A stretch of 64,000 bases of DNA from Peribacillus huizhouensis (GTDB lineage: Bacteria; Bacillota; Bacilli; Bacillales; DSM-1321): NCBI RefSeq assembly GCF_014138605.1, contig NZ_JACJHX010000012.1:85814-149813 (forward strand), read 5' to 3'. The notes under the pieces are model-generated. The model had not been told where the DNA came from and did no database searches. It saw only the letters and a list, made by a program, of their open reading frames with translations. Made by a program: the position numbers and the translations under genes. Shown piece after piece: positions 27,310 through 35,559 of this stretch (the first letter of the stretch is position 1; the number at the start of each line of letters is the position of its first letter).

Positions 27310-27885
27310 ATGTTAAAAAGAAGTGTAAGCGTATTGCTATTCTTATTATCATTAACTGTCGGAACCAGTGTTTTTGCAGCAGAAACAGATAATGAAAATG
27401 TAGAAAAGGCATTGCGTATCATTGATGAAACGAACGCGGTAATCGATGCGGAAATTGTCCAAGCGGAAAATTCTGCTGGAGTACTTCAAGACGCATATTT
27501 CGCTGATATACAATCAATAGAAGGTACAGAAGCGATTATTGCATTAAGAAGTGAATTAATAAATCTTGAAAAGGCACTGATAGTAGCAACGGAAGAAAGT
27601 GAGATTGCTAGTCTTTCAGAGCAAGTAGCTACATTAACAGCTGAAGTTACTAGTCTTGAGGCAGTACTTAGTGAACAATCATCAGAGTTTGCAGAGCTCA
27701 CGCTTACATACAACGAATCATTGAATTTAATTATCCATGATGTCGACGTGCTGACTAGAGAACTATCTGCTGAAGGAATTGCAAAAGCCGCTGAATTAGG
27801 CGTCAAAGCAGAATGTGTTTGGAAATATGTAAATTTCGCTCATAAGTGGGCATGGATTGATCCGATTCAAGTGGTTGGATCATAA
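27310..27885 (+). CDS. Secreted coiled-coil protein, unknown function
   Basis: A 191-aa protein with an N-terminal signal peptide (K-R-S-V-S-V-L-L-F-L-L then V-F-A-A), so likely exported and cleaved after A-A. Residues about 60-150 form a strongly acidic heptad-like coiled coil rich in E, L, S and A (S-L-S-E-Q-V-A-T-L-T-A-E-V). The tail is different: a single Cys and aromatic residues in C-V-W-K-Y-V-N-F-A-H-K-W-A-W-I-D. I do not recognise a named family. RBS AGGGGG. Monocistronic, closed by a long hairpin. Confidence 0.75.
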   Translation: MLKRSVSVLLFLLSLTVGTSVFAAETDNENVEKALRIIDETNAVIDAEIVQAENSAGVLQDAYFADIQSIEGTEAIIALRSELINLEKALIVATEESEIASLSEQVATLTAEVTSLEAVLSEQSSEFAELTLTYNESLNLIIHDVDVLTRELSAEGIAKAAELGVKAECVWKYVNFAHKWAWIDPIQVVGS

Positions 27886-27929
27886 ATTTGTCTTGAGTTT
27901 ATCCTTCGTAGTGGAGTAAAATTAAACAA

Positions 27930-28050
27930 GTGGGTGTCCCAAAAGTAAAGGGTTAGACCCCGCAACAACTAAAGACAGTATACGAAACACAACATACTGA
28001 TTTAGAGTGCGAGGTTAGACTCTTACGGGGACACCCTCTATTTTTGTTTT
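27930..28050. terminator. Long hairpin with GGGTTAGACCC-type palindromes
   Basis: GGGTGTCCC (27932) pairs with GGGGACACCC (28027), enclosing GGGTTAGACCCC and GAGGTTAGACTC. A T-rich tract follows. One of several related gene-end hairpins in the window. Confidence 0.65.
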
Positions 28051-28067
28051 TGAAAGGATGAACAATT

Positions 28068-28976
28068 GTGGAAGGTCTTAGATTAATGAAAGAGGGCTCA
28101 TATATCGGACAAGTGACGAATAATTCCACGATTATTAGTCTTTTAGAGAGTAATAGTAATGTTGAAGTTATGTTACAAACCGTTTTTAAAGATCGCGTAT
28201 TTTATCTTTATCCAAGTGATAATCCAAAAGTATTTGAATTTATCTACATTTTGTCAGGGCAAATAGAGTATGTAGAAAATGGAAGAAAAACGAATCTAAA
28301 AAAGAATGATTATTTTTCAGCAAAAAATATTAAAAAGCCTATTTTATTTGAAGCTAAAACAGATGTGAGTTATTTATGGATTATAACTGAGCCTACATTT
28401 CATCACATAAGTGAAGACATTGAAAACTTAAGAAAACTTGTCTTAAATGTGGAATCTAAAGACAAATATACATATAATCATGGAATAAGAGTAGCAAATT
28501 ACTCTGTGAAAATTGCTAGTAAATTGAATTTTTCTAAAGATCAAATGAAGGATTTATATTTAGCTGCTGAACTTCATGACATAGGAAAGATCAATATCCC
28601 GCTTGAAATTTTACAGAAACCTGGCAAGCTGACGAAGGAAGAATTTGATATTATAAAGAAGCATTCCAAAGATGGTGCTGACATAGTCAGTGAGACAAGT
28701 TATAAGTATTTAGCCGATATCATTGAGCAGCATCACGAACGGTTAAATGGCTCAGGCTATCCAAACGCTCTTCAGGAAGATGAAATCCTTTTGCCAGCTA
28801 AAATTATTGGTGTTGCCGATACGTTTGATGCGATGACAGAGGATCGCGCATATCGTAAAGCTTTCTCTGCCCAATTTGCAATGGAAGAAATTAAAGGGTT
28901 AACCGGAACCCATTATGATATCAATGTCGTAGAGGCATTGGAATCTGTCCTAAAAGAAGAAGGAAAAATAGAATAA
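28068..28976 (+). CDS. Cupin plus HD-GYP domain protein (putative c-di-GMP phosphodiesterase)
   Basis: A 302-aa protein. Residues about 25-125 form a cupin-like barrel (F-I-Y-I-L-S-G-Q-I-E-Y-V-E-N-G). Residues 135-295 are an HD-GYP domain with H-D-I-G-K near 171, H-H-E-R near 225 and G-S-G-Y-P near 231, the signature of c-di-GMP hydrolases. There is no receiver domain, so the cupin probably supplies the signal input. GTG start with AAAGGATG upstream. It is convergent with cdaS, 9 bp between the stop codons. Confidence 0.88.
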   Translation: MEGLRLMKEGSYIGQVTNNSTIISLLESNSNVEVMLQTVFKDRVFYLYPSDNPKVFEFIYILSGQIEYVENGRKTNLKKNDYFSAKNIKKPILFEAKTDVSYLWIITEPTFHHISEDIENLRKLVLNVESKDKYTYNHGIRVANYSVKIASKLNFSKDQMKDLYLAAELHDIGKINIPLEILQKPGKLTKEEFDIIKKHSKDGADIVSETSYKYLADIIEQHHERLNGSGYPNALQEDEILLPAKIIGVADTFDAMTEDRAYRKAFSAQFAMEEIKGLTGTHYDINVVEALESVLKEEGKIE

Positions 28977-28985
28977 GGCCTTATA

Positions 28986-29597
28986 TTAGATGATGCTCGT
29001 ACTTAGCGGGTAAAACTCACCATCGAGAGCGAAGGAAATTTTTCCTGTTTCTTCAGATACAACAAGAATTACTGCATCACATTGTTCGGACAATCCTAAA
29101 GCGGCACGATGTCTTGTACCCATTTTCTTATCTCCAACCTGTTGTTTAGTTAAAGGAAGGATGTTGGCAGCTGAGAAAATTTCATTACCGCGAATAAGGA
29201 CAGCCCCATCATGTAACGGATTTCCAGGATAAAAGATGGTAGCTAATAATTGTGGTGTCAGTTCAGCACGAATCATCGTTCCTTTTTGGATGAAACGATC
29301 TACAGCGATTGATCGTTCAATAACAATAAGAGCCCCGTGACGAATCAAGGAAAGGTGTTGAATACTTCTTGAAATATCTTCATACTTTGCTGTGTATTCA
29401 GATAAATAACAATTCATATAAAAGCCAGCTGCACTTGATTGTACTTGAACAAATCGATTTTTAATCTCCTCAAAGCTCCCCAATATACAATTACTTTCCT
29501 TTTGAAGTAAGCTCAATGATTTCTCGAGTTGCTTAATAATTCCCTTAATATCTGCTTCAATGCTTTGTTTCATAGGTGAAAAATCACATGTATTCAT
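28986..29597 (-). CDS. cdaS: Diadenylate cyclase, spore type
   Basis: A 203-aa c-di-AMP synthase. An N-terminal helical YojJ-type segment (about 1-60) precedes the DAC domain with D-G-A-V-L-I near residue 124 and G-T-R-H-R-A-A near 155, both catalytic. Length and lack of membrane helices match B. subtilis CdaS (sporulation-specific, self-inhibited by its N-terminal helices), not CdaA or DisA. RBS AAGGAGAT. Its upstream region contains the DnaA-box cluster described below. Confidence 0.92.
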   Translation of the reverse strand: MNTCDFSPMKQSIEADIKGIIKQLEKSLSLLQKESNCILGSFEEIKNRFVQVQSSAAGFYMNCYLSEYTAKYEDISRSIQHLSLIRHGALIVIERSIAVDRFIQKGTMIRAELTPQLLATIFYPGNPLHDGAVLIRGNEIFSAANILPLTKQQVGDKKMGTRHRAALGLSEQCDAVILVVSEETGKISFALDGEFYPLSTSII

Positions 29598-29739
29598 CGT
29601 TCTTCAATCTCCTTTCTTTTTATTTTAGCTTGATCAAATTATAGGTATTTATGTGCTTCGTTGCTGTTTTAATATAGTACTAATAAATTTTCTAGTGGGG
29701 GAAGTGTTTCTTTTAATAGCTAATATATAGGGAATATGC

Positions 29740-29909
29740 TTTTCCACATCTATAAATATCTGATAATAAAGAATAGTCCAACTTATCCACATTACCCACA
29801 AACTTATCCAATAATTACGTAAAAAGGAAGTGGATAACTCTTTGTGCTTTTCGATAGTTGTTTAAATAATCAGAATTTTTATTCACAGTATCCACAAAGT
29901 TGTGGATAA
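29740..29909. promoter_or_regulatory. DnaA-box cluster upstream of cdaS
   Basis: Matches to TTATNCACA are at 29783-29791 (TTATCCACA), 29879-29887 (TTATTCACA) and, on the minus strand, 29901-29909 (TTATCCACA). One-mismatch boxes are 29740-29748, 29792-29800, 29829-29837 (minus) and 29888-29896; a two-mismatch box is at 29804. Two pairs abut head to tail (29783/29792 and 29879/29888). dnaA, dnaN and gyrase genes are absent, so this is not oriC; a DnaA-titrating or regulatory cluster is the likely reading. Confidence 0.75.
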
Positions 29910-29948
29910 CTTTTCCTATATATACCAGTTTTGGAGTGGTATAACTCA

Positions 29949-30473
29949 TTAGCTAAAACTTTTATTTTCTAAAATAACAGTCTTAGTTTTTGCTAAATGT
30001 CCTGCTTGTTTCGTGTAATTTACCAATTGAATAATATTAGGATAGCATTGCTTTGCTCCTAAGACTAATAATGGGACACCGATACGATCTATTTTTAGTC
30101 GCCTGGAAAATAGCCCTCCCATTGTCATCGCAAATGGTACGGTATGGGAAGTGTTGGAAAAAATAATTTTTTCATCTCCCTGATATACATCCTGCAATAT
30201 TTCACCTAAGTTTTTTAGTGCTGGGACGACAAGCTTATCATTCTTTCGGCCCAGGGTATAGACAGAATTATCCTCTTCATCTACCCCATGAAAAATGATT
30301 CTGCCCATATCGCGGTTTGTTAATTTATTAAAAAAATCAACATTTAGTATTTCTGCTTTTGTTAATGTTCGATCAGTAGGTAATTTGTTTAAATGATACG
30401 CTGCCGCAAGTGCTGTACTATGTGTGCCGGCATAATCATTATAGATAAATATCATGATTTCACCCTTTTTCAA
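29949..30473 (-). CDS. DUF3189 family protein
   Basis: A 174-aa protein beginning M-I-F-I-Y-N-D-Y-A-G-T-H-S-T-A-L-A-A-A-Y-H-L, a pattern I associate with DUF3189 of Firmicutes, whose function is unknown. A hydrophobic first strand and a possible phosphate-loop-like turn (A-G-T-H-S-T) hint at nucleotide handling, but no canonical P-loop is present. The TTG start at 30473 overlaps the stop of the small upstream frame; an ATG 18 bp inside has better RBS spacing (AAAGGGTG). Transcribed after the glutamate-synthase-like gene. Confidence 0.7.
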   Translation of the reverse strand: MKKGEIMIFIYNDYAGTHSTALAAAYHLNKLPTDRTLTKAEILNVDFFNKLTNRDMGRIIFHGVDEEDNSVYTLGRKNDKLVVPALKNLGEILQDVYQGDEKIIFSNTSHTVPFAMTMGGLFSRRLKIDRIGVPLLVLGAKQCYPNIIQLVNYTKQAGHLAKTKTVILENKSFS

Positions 30474-30604
30474 AACTTCGATATCTTGTTAGTATCTCCA
30501 ATAATAATTGCTCTATCCAAAATGACTAAGGGCTTATTGGCAGCGAGGCATTGTCCAATTCGCAATAGAAAATCACTTCGTGTACTATCTTGTTTATTAC
30601 TCAT
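30470..30604 (-). CDS. Small ORF between the glutamate-synthase-like and DUF3189 genes
   Basis: A 44-aa frame (M-S-N-K-Q-D-S-T-R-S-D-F-L-L-R) starting two bases after the upstream stop and overlapping the DUF3189 start by four bases. It contains the hydrophobic patch P-L-V-I-L-D-R-A-I-I-I-G-D. The tight packing suggests translational coupling, but the RBS is weak and I do not recognise the family. Confidence 0.45.
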   Translation of the reverse strand: MSNKQDSTRSDFLLRIGQCLAANKPLVILDRAIIIGDTNKISKF

Positions 30605-30606
30605 AC

Positions 30607-32019
30607 TTACTTATTTTCTTGTTTGCCTTTCCAAGGTTCAAAGGAAAATGGAATGCCAATCATTTTAGCCGTTAGTTCGTCATAAGATACGATATCGTTT
30701 TTAGACAACTCTTGTAAAGAGCGTTTTCCCATTGCTCTTAGTGCGATTTTCATTTCTTCTACACTCGCTGTTAAGAATTTTTCTGCAGCTTTTACTCCTT
30801 CATCTACATTAAATTTGTCCTTGAATTTTCCTTGATTCCAAACAATTTGTGTAGGCGGTTCAAATGGAAGTGCCTTCAATGTTTGACTGTGCGCAACAGT
30901 AAATAATAAAGAAGAGCCTAAATATACTGCATCAGCACCAAGTGCAAGTACTTTTAAAAAATGACCTGGTACTAAAAGCCCTCCTGAAATAATTAAACTT
31001 ATTTGTCCTTTCATGTTTCTTTTTTCTAAATGATTGGCAGCCCGGACAACTGCATGTAATGATGGTATACCGAAGTCGTCTGATAAGATAGGTGGGGCGC
31101 CGTGTGTGGCTGCTTGTCCTCCATCAATCGCAATATAATCAACACCAATCTCAATTAAATGATCAATATCTTCTTCAATTTTTCCACCTGCACCGATTTT
31201 TACACCAATTGGAACACCACCTGTTATGTCACGAAGTTCCAACACAAGTTCTTTTAAATCTGCTAATGTTTGATTTTCAAAAAAATGTTCATAAATGACT
31301 CCGTCCTCATTTTCTTTAAGTCCCATAATTTCACGAGCGCGGCCTGTTAAATTTTTGGGAGATATTTTCCCACCCATCCCGAACAATGCACCTTGCCCAA
31401 GTTTAATTTCAATCATGTCAGCACGCTGAATAAGTTCTTCTTCTTTGGACCATTCTGTTTTGGAAAATTGCAAAATATATTTTCCTGCAGTATCTAATTC
31501 TTCAGGTAAGATGCCTCCTTCTCCAGAGTTAATCGCAGTTCCTACATTTTTAGCTGCTCCTGCTAACGCTAGTCTTACTTGTTCACTTAGAGCGATTCCA
31601 TAAGCCATGCCGCTGATCATGAGTGGGATTTTTATCTTTAGCGGTTTTTTTGCTTTTGGACCAATGGTTATACTCACATCAACTTCTTCTTTACCATCAA
31701 TAGGAAACGGTGTCGTTTGTGCAGGAATAAAGGTAATTGGATCTAAATGGGGCCATTTTTTTGAAGAACCTAATGGGCGGTGAAGAAGATCGCCTGTTTG
31801 TGCACGTAAGCTATTTTCAAGCACATTTTGAAAACCCATATGGCGAATACCAGGCATCAACTCGATAATATTTTCTTGATAACTATCGGTTAAAATGATT
31901 TTCCCCGTCTTCTTCACAATTTGTTTTATGATCCATCGCCAACCAATGAGCATGACTAAAATGAAAACAAATATTACGGCTATCATTGCAAAAGTAAAAT
32001 AGAATAAAAGGTTCGACAT
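30607..32019 (-). CDS. FMN-binding glutamate-synthase-like protein
   Basis: A 470-aa protein. An N-terminal membrane helix (about 8-30) is followed by a glutamate synthase alpha-subunit-type FMN barrel: I-N-S-G-E-G-G near residue 162, E-I-K-L-G-Q-G-A near 199, G-V-K-I-G-A-G-G near 273, and I-I-S-G-G near 343. It resembles B. subtilis YerD. The glutaminase domain and Fe-S partner of true GltB are absent, so the physiological reaction is unknown. First gene of a three-gene minus-strand cluster. Confidence 0.85.
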   Translation of the reverse strand: MSNLLFYFTFAMIAVIFVFILVMLIGWRWIIKQIVKKTGKIILTDSYQENIIELMPGIRHMGFQNVLENSLRAQTGDLLHRPLGSSKKWPHLDPITFIPAQTTPFPIDGKEEVDVSITIGPKAKKPLKIKIPLMISGMAYGIALSEQVRLALAGAAKNVGTAINSGEGGILPEELDTAGKYILQFSKTEWSKEEELIQRADMIEIKLGQGALFGMGGKISPKNLTGRAREIMGLKENEDGVIYEHFFENQTLADLKELVLELRDITGGVPIGVKIGAGGKIEEDIDHLIEIGVDYIAIDGGQAATHGAPPILSDDFGIPSLHAVVRAANHLEKRNMKGQISLIISGGLLVPGHFLKVLALGADAVYLGSSLLFTVAHSQTLKALPFEPPTQIVWNQGKFKDKFNVDEGVKAAEKFLTASVEEMKIALRAMGKRSLQELSKNDIVSYDELTAKMIGIPFSFEPWKGKQENK

Positions 32020-32141
32020 ATCAATTCTCCACGATCAACTTAAATTTTATATACCATAATAAACATCATATCCTTATACAGGGAAATTATGTATTGTAGT
32101 GAGAGCTAATATTCTGATACGAATTTTTTCTCTTTTAAAAA

Positions 32142-32362
32142 GGGCTGTTTTCGCATACTTTGTTGCTTTTCAATTATTATTACACTAACAAACTCTTTGC
32201 AGGTACTTGCTTTCCGGGCGGCCTAAAAAAGCCTTCTCAGTGCTTTGCACTTGTGGGGTCTCCCTCAACACGCTTTTCTAAGCAGGAGTCTCGCATATCC
32301 GTTCCAATCAACATCTGCTCGAATTTGTTTTTGCTTATAAAAATAATCTTTACGAAAGAGCC
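32142..32362 (+). mobile_element. MITE-like element, copy A
   Basis: 221 bp flanked by a perfect 8-bp duplication TTTAAAAA (32134-32141 and 32363-32370). It begins GGGCTGTTTTCGCATA and ends TTTACGAAAGAGCC, imperfect terminal inverted repeats. The interior has TCAGTGCTTTGCACTTG and CAGGAGTCTCGC hairpin blocks and no coding capacity; the 76-codon frame inside is spurious. It lies upstream of the germination operon. Confidence 0.85.
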
Positions 32363-32469
32363 TTTAAAAATTTGTTTACACCAATTTTAGGATTACTTGT
32401 ATAGAATCCCCTAAATGTAGAATTATAGAAAATAGGAGATAGGGTCACCAGAAAAAGAGGGGGATCAAC

Positions 32470-34047
32470 TTGATTCGTAATGTGAGTAGATTAGTAAGGA
32501 AAACTAAAGAAAAGAAACCTCATGTACAAAAGAATCACGACGATTCTAAACCACAGGATACCCTTCATAAAAATTATTATCAAAATGTCGAGACATTTCG
32601 CTCCGTTTACAATAATTGTTCTGATGTCATGTTCCGTCCGTTCTTACTTTTCGGAAAAACGAAAGCAACAATTATTTATATTAAGGGTCTTACAAATATT
32701 GAAGGTATTGAAGAATTTGTCCTTTCTCCACTCATGAATGAACCAAATAATGTGCCAAGTTCAATAAACGAGTTTCTTGAGAATAAAATGCCCGTTTCTA
32801 CAGTAATAAGAGTGAATATGCTGGCGGATTGCATCGAATCAATCTCTTCTGGGAATCCGATTCTTCTCATTGAAGGGGAGAGTGCGGGGTTTTCCTTAGG
32901 ATTGGCCAAATGGGAAAAACGGGGGATTGAAGAACCGATTGCAGAAGGGGGAATCAGGGGGTCTCGAGAGGGATTTAATGAATCTTTAGAGATCAATACG
33001 TCTCAATTACGACGTATTATTAAAAGCCCTGCTCTTAAAATCCAATCAATGAAAATCGGGAATTATACGAAGACGACAGTTGCTGTAGCGTATATCGATG
33101 GACTTGTAGATCAAACATTAATTGAAGAGATAACGAATCGATTGAAGAAAATTGAAATAGACGGCATTTTAGAAAGTGGGTACATTGAGGAAATGATTGA
33201 GGACAATCCGTATTCACCATTCCCTCAGATTATGTCAACAGAACGGCCGGATATCGCCTGTGCTAATTTGTTGGAGGGGAGGGCCGTCATTATTGTAGAA
33301 GGTACTCCTTTTACTTTAATTGCACCCATATCCTTCTTTTCTTTGATTCAATCACATGAGGATTATTATCAACGCTTTATGGTGGGCACCTTTATTAGAT
33401 GGTTACGTTTTGTCTTTCTTGGAATTTCTCTTTTGCTTCCTTCACTTTATGTTGCTATTTTGACCTTCCATCATGAGGCAGTACCAACATCGCTACTGCT
33501 TAGCATATCAGCGTCTCGAGAAGCGGTTCCTTTTCCTGCCATAGTAGAGGCGTTAATCATGGAGATTACGTTTGAGGCACTGAGAGAGGCTGGGGTTCGA
33601 TTACCGAAGCAAATAGGCTCGGCTGTCAGCATTGTTGGAGCGCTTGTAATTGGCCAAGCGTCCGTTCAAGCAGGATTGGTTTCAGCACCGATGGTCATTG
33701 TGGTCGCAATTACGGGAATTGCTTCTTTCATGATGCCTCGTTATGTTGCAGGAATTGCGTTGAGGATGCTGCGATTTCCGATGATCCTACTTGCAGGTAC
33801 ATTAGGATTGCTCGGCATTATGATGGGCGTTATCGCTATAGTCATTCACTTATGCAGTTTACGCTCTTTCGGAATTCCCTATTTATCACCACTAGCACCA
33901 TTAAAAGGCCGTGAGCTGAAAGATGTGTTATGGAGAGCTCCTTGGTGGATGATGGATACACGACCACGCCTCACTGGGGAATCTAACTTATACCGTCAGG
34001 CCCCAGAACAGGCACCCAATCCCAAAAGGGGAAGTGAAACGGAGTAA
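32470..34047 (+). CDS. Germinant receptor subunit A (GerA family)
   Basis: A 525-aa spore inner-membrane protein. A soluble N-terminal part (1-290) carries the family stretch Y-I-K-G-L-T-N near residue 73. It is followed by about five membrane spans from residue 300 and the signature S-R-E-A-V-P-F-P-A near 350, then a basic C-terminal tail. GerA-type subunits sense germinants together with B and C subunits. TTG start with GAGGGGG upstream. First gene of the operon. Confidence 0.94.
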   Translation: MIRNVSRLVRKTKEKKPHVQKNHDDSKPQDTLHKNYYQNVETFRSVYNNCSDVMFRPFLLFGKTKATIIYIKGLTNIEGIEEFVLSPLMNEPNNVPSSINEFLENKMPVSTVIRVNMLADCIESISSGNPILLIEGESAGFSLGLAKWEKRGIEEPIAEGGIRGSREGFNESLEINTSQLRRIIKSPALKIQSMKIGNYTKTTVAVAYIDGLVDQTLIEEITNRLKKIEIDGILESGYIEEMIEDNPYSPFPQIMSTERPDIACANLLEGRAVIIVEGTPFTLIAPISFFSLIQSHEDYYQRFMVGTFIRWLRFVFLGISLLLPSLYVAILTFHHEAVPTSLLLSISASREAVPFPAIVEALIMEITFEALREAGVRLPKQIGSAVSIVGALVIGQASVQAGLVSAPMVIVVAITGIASFMMPRYVAGIALRMLRFPMILLAGTLGLLGIMMGVIAIVIHLCSLRSFGIPYLSPLAPLKGRELKDVLWRAPWWMMDTRPRLTGESNLYRQAPEQAPNPKRGSETE

Positions 34048-34095
34048 AAGTTGGAGTCGGGTTAAAAATTGGAGAAAGGAAAGGGGCGTCTCTTC

Positions 34096-35286
34096 ATGAA
34101 GAACATCCTTCTTTTGATCTTAATATGCGGTGTAACCTTAATAGTAAGCGGTTGCTGGGATCGAGTGGAAGTTAATGATTTGGCCATTGTTACAGCTGCA
34201 GCCATCGATAAAAAAGATGACAATCAAATCGAACTATCTCTACAAGTGTTTATCCCTAAAGCATTAAGTGGAGGAGGCAGTGAAGGAGGGGGAGGTATGA
34301 GCGGAGGAGGAGCTGTTACAATGGTGGCTTCTCATAAAGGATCAAATATTTCAGATGCATTGTCCAAGCTTCAAAGTGAGTTTCCACGCAGAGTTTTTTG
34401 GGGACATTGTAAAGTGTTTATATTCGGCGAAAAGTTAGCAAAGGCAGGAATCCAAGAACATTTGGATTTTTTGCTCCGTCATCCGCAGCCAAGAGAGAGA
34501 GCGTATGTGTATGTCAGTGAAGGGAAAGCAAAGCCTATTCTCGAATTACTTGCTCCCCTTGAACGCTATTCGGCGGAAGGACTTCGGGAACTTTCTGATT
34601 TACATATCGGAATGAAGGTAACATTACAGGATTTAGATGAAAAGTTAATCGGTATTGTTCAAGCAGCCGCACTTCCAATAGTCGATATCCACCCCCCAGG
34701 GAAGGGGCAAGAGAAATTACAAGGAGAGCCTTACATTGCCGGAACAGCAGTGTTTAAAAAAGATAAAATGATAGGTAATCTGACGGAAAAAGAAACAAGA
34801 GGAATATTGTGGATAAGAAATGAAATAGAGGCATATACAGTTACCTTTAAACCAGGTGCTGAAAAAGGGGAGATATCAATAAATCCCATTAAGGCTTCTG
34901 TAAAGTTGGTTCCTGAAATTCGAAATAAGAAATGGATAATGGTTGTGAAGATTGATACAGAAGGAACTATAATCCAGAATGGAACGAATCTGAACCTTTC
35001 AAGTCCAAAATCAATAAAGGTTGTAGAAAAAGCGTTTGAAAAAGAAATAGAAAAGCGTATTGAACTAGCTTTTCAACAAACACAACAAGAGTTGAAAACC
35101 GATATTCTAGGTTTCGGTGAAGAGTTCTCACGTAAATATCCTGATAAATGGAAAAAAAACAAAGGTCGCTGGAATGAGATATTCCCCGAGATAGAATTAG
35201 AAACAGAAATAAAGGCTCATATTCGTAGACAGGGCTATATAACCAAACCAGGTGGAATGCCTGAAAAAGAGGTGAAAGAACAATGA
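34096..35286 (+). CDS. Germinant receptor subunit C (GerC family lipoprotein)
   Basis: A 396-aa lipoprotein. Signal peptide with lipobox V-S-G-C followed by W-D-R-V-E-V-N-D-L-A, the classical GerC start. A glycine-rich insert G-G-G-S-E-G-G-G-G-M-S-G-G-G lies near residue 65. The C-terminal helix holds K-T-D-I-L-G-F-G-E-E-F. The ATG at 34096 is preferred since AAAGGGG precedes it and it gives a correct signal peptide; upstream in-frame codons would add nine residues. It overlaps the next gene by 4 bp. Confidence 0.93.
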   Translation: MKNILLLILICGVTLIVSGCWDRVEVNDLAIVTAAAIDKKDDNQIELSLQVFIPKALSGGGSEGGGGMSGGGAVTMVASHKGSNISDALSKLQSEFPRRVFWGHCKVFIFGEKLAKAGIQEHLDFLLRHPQPRERAYVYVSEGKAKPILELLAPLERYSAEGLRELSDLHIGMKVTLQDLDEKLIGIVQAAALPIVDIHPPGKGQEKLQGEPYIAGTAVFKKDKMIGNLTEKETRGILWIRNEIEAYTVTFKPGAEKGEISINPIKASVKLVPEIRNKKWIMVVKIDTEGTIIQNGTNLNLSSPKSIKVVEKAFEKEIEKRIELAFQQTQQELKTDILGFGEEFSRKYPDKWKKNKGRWNEIFPEIELETEIKAHIRRQGYITKPGGMPEKEVKEQ

Positions 35287-35504
35287 GATGGGGAGTTTTT
35301 GTAAGTACAACGATCATCGTGGTACTTATCATTTTGTATGAATGGCCGAAAATGAAACAAAACCCTAAAAAAGACAAAGTGGCTTTTTTTACATTGCTCC
35401 TCATCGGCTTGGTGCTATCCATGTTCGATCTATCCCATATGGCAGGACCGACTACATGGCTTGAAACGCTTTTCAAGCCGTTTGGCGAGTTTATGGAAAA
35501 GTAA
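35283..35504 (+). CDS. Small two-helix membrane protein of the germination operon
   Basis: A 73-aa protein with two membrane segments (about 4-18 and 35-50) separated by a basic loop (K-M-K-Q-N-P-K-K-D-K). Its size and place between C and B subunits fit the small D-type proteins reported in some gerA operons, which modulate receptor activity. That role is inference from context. The ATG overlaps the GerC stop. Confidence 0.75.
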   Translation: MRWGVFVSTTIIVVLIILYEWPKMKQNPKKDKVAFFTLLLIGLVLSMFDLSHMAGPTTWLETLFKPFGEFMEK

Positions 35505-35559
35505 TTGTATCAGTGGAGGCATCTTATTTTTTTATACTATCAAAGGAGGGAGGAAGACG

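Noticed and set aside
29740..29909. Replication origin (oriC)
   Set aside because: DnaA boxes are present, but dnaA, dnaN, recF and gyrase genes are not nearby, and there is no clear unwinding element. A secondary DnaA cluster fits better.
32160..32390. 76-codon protein gene
   Set aside because: It falls inside and across the end of MITE copy A; other copies do not preserve the frame.
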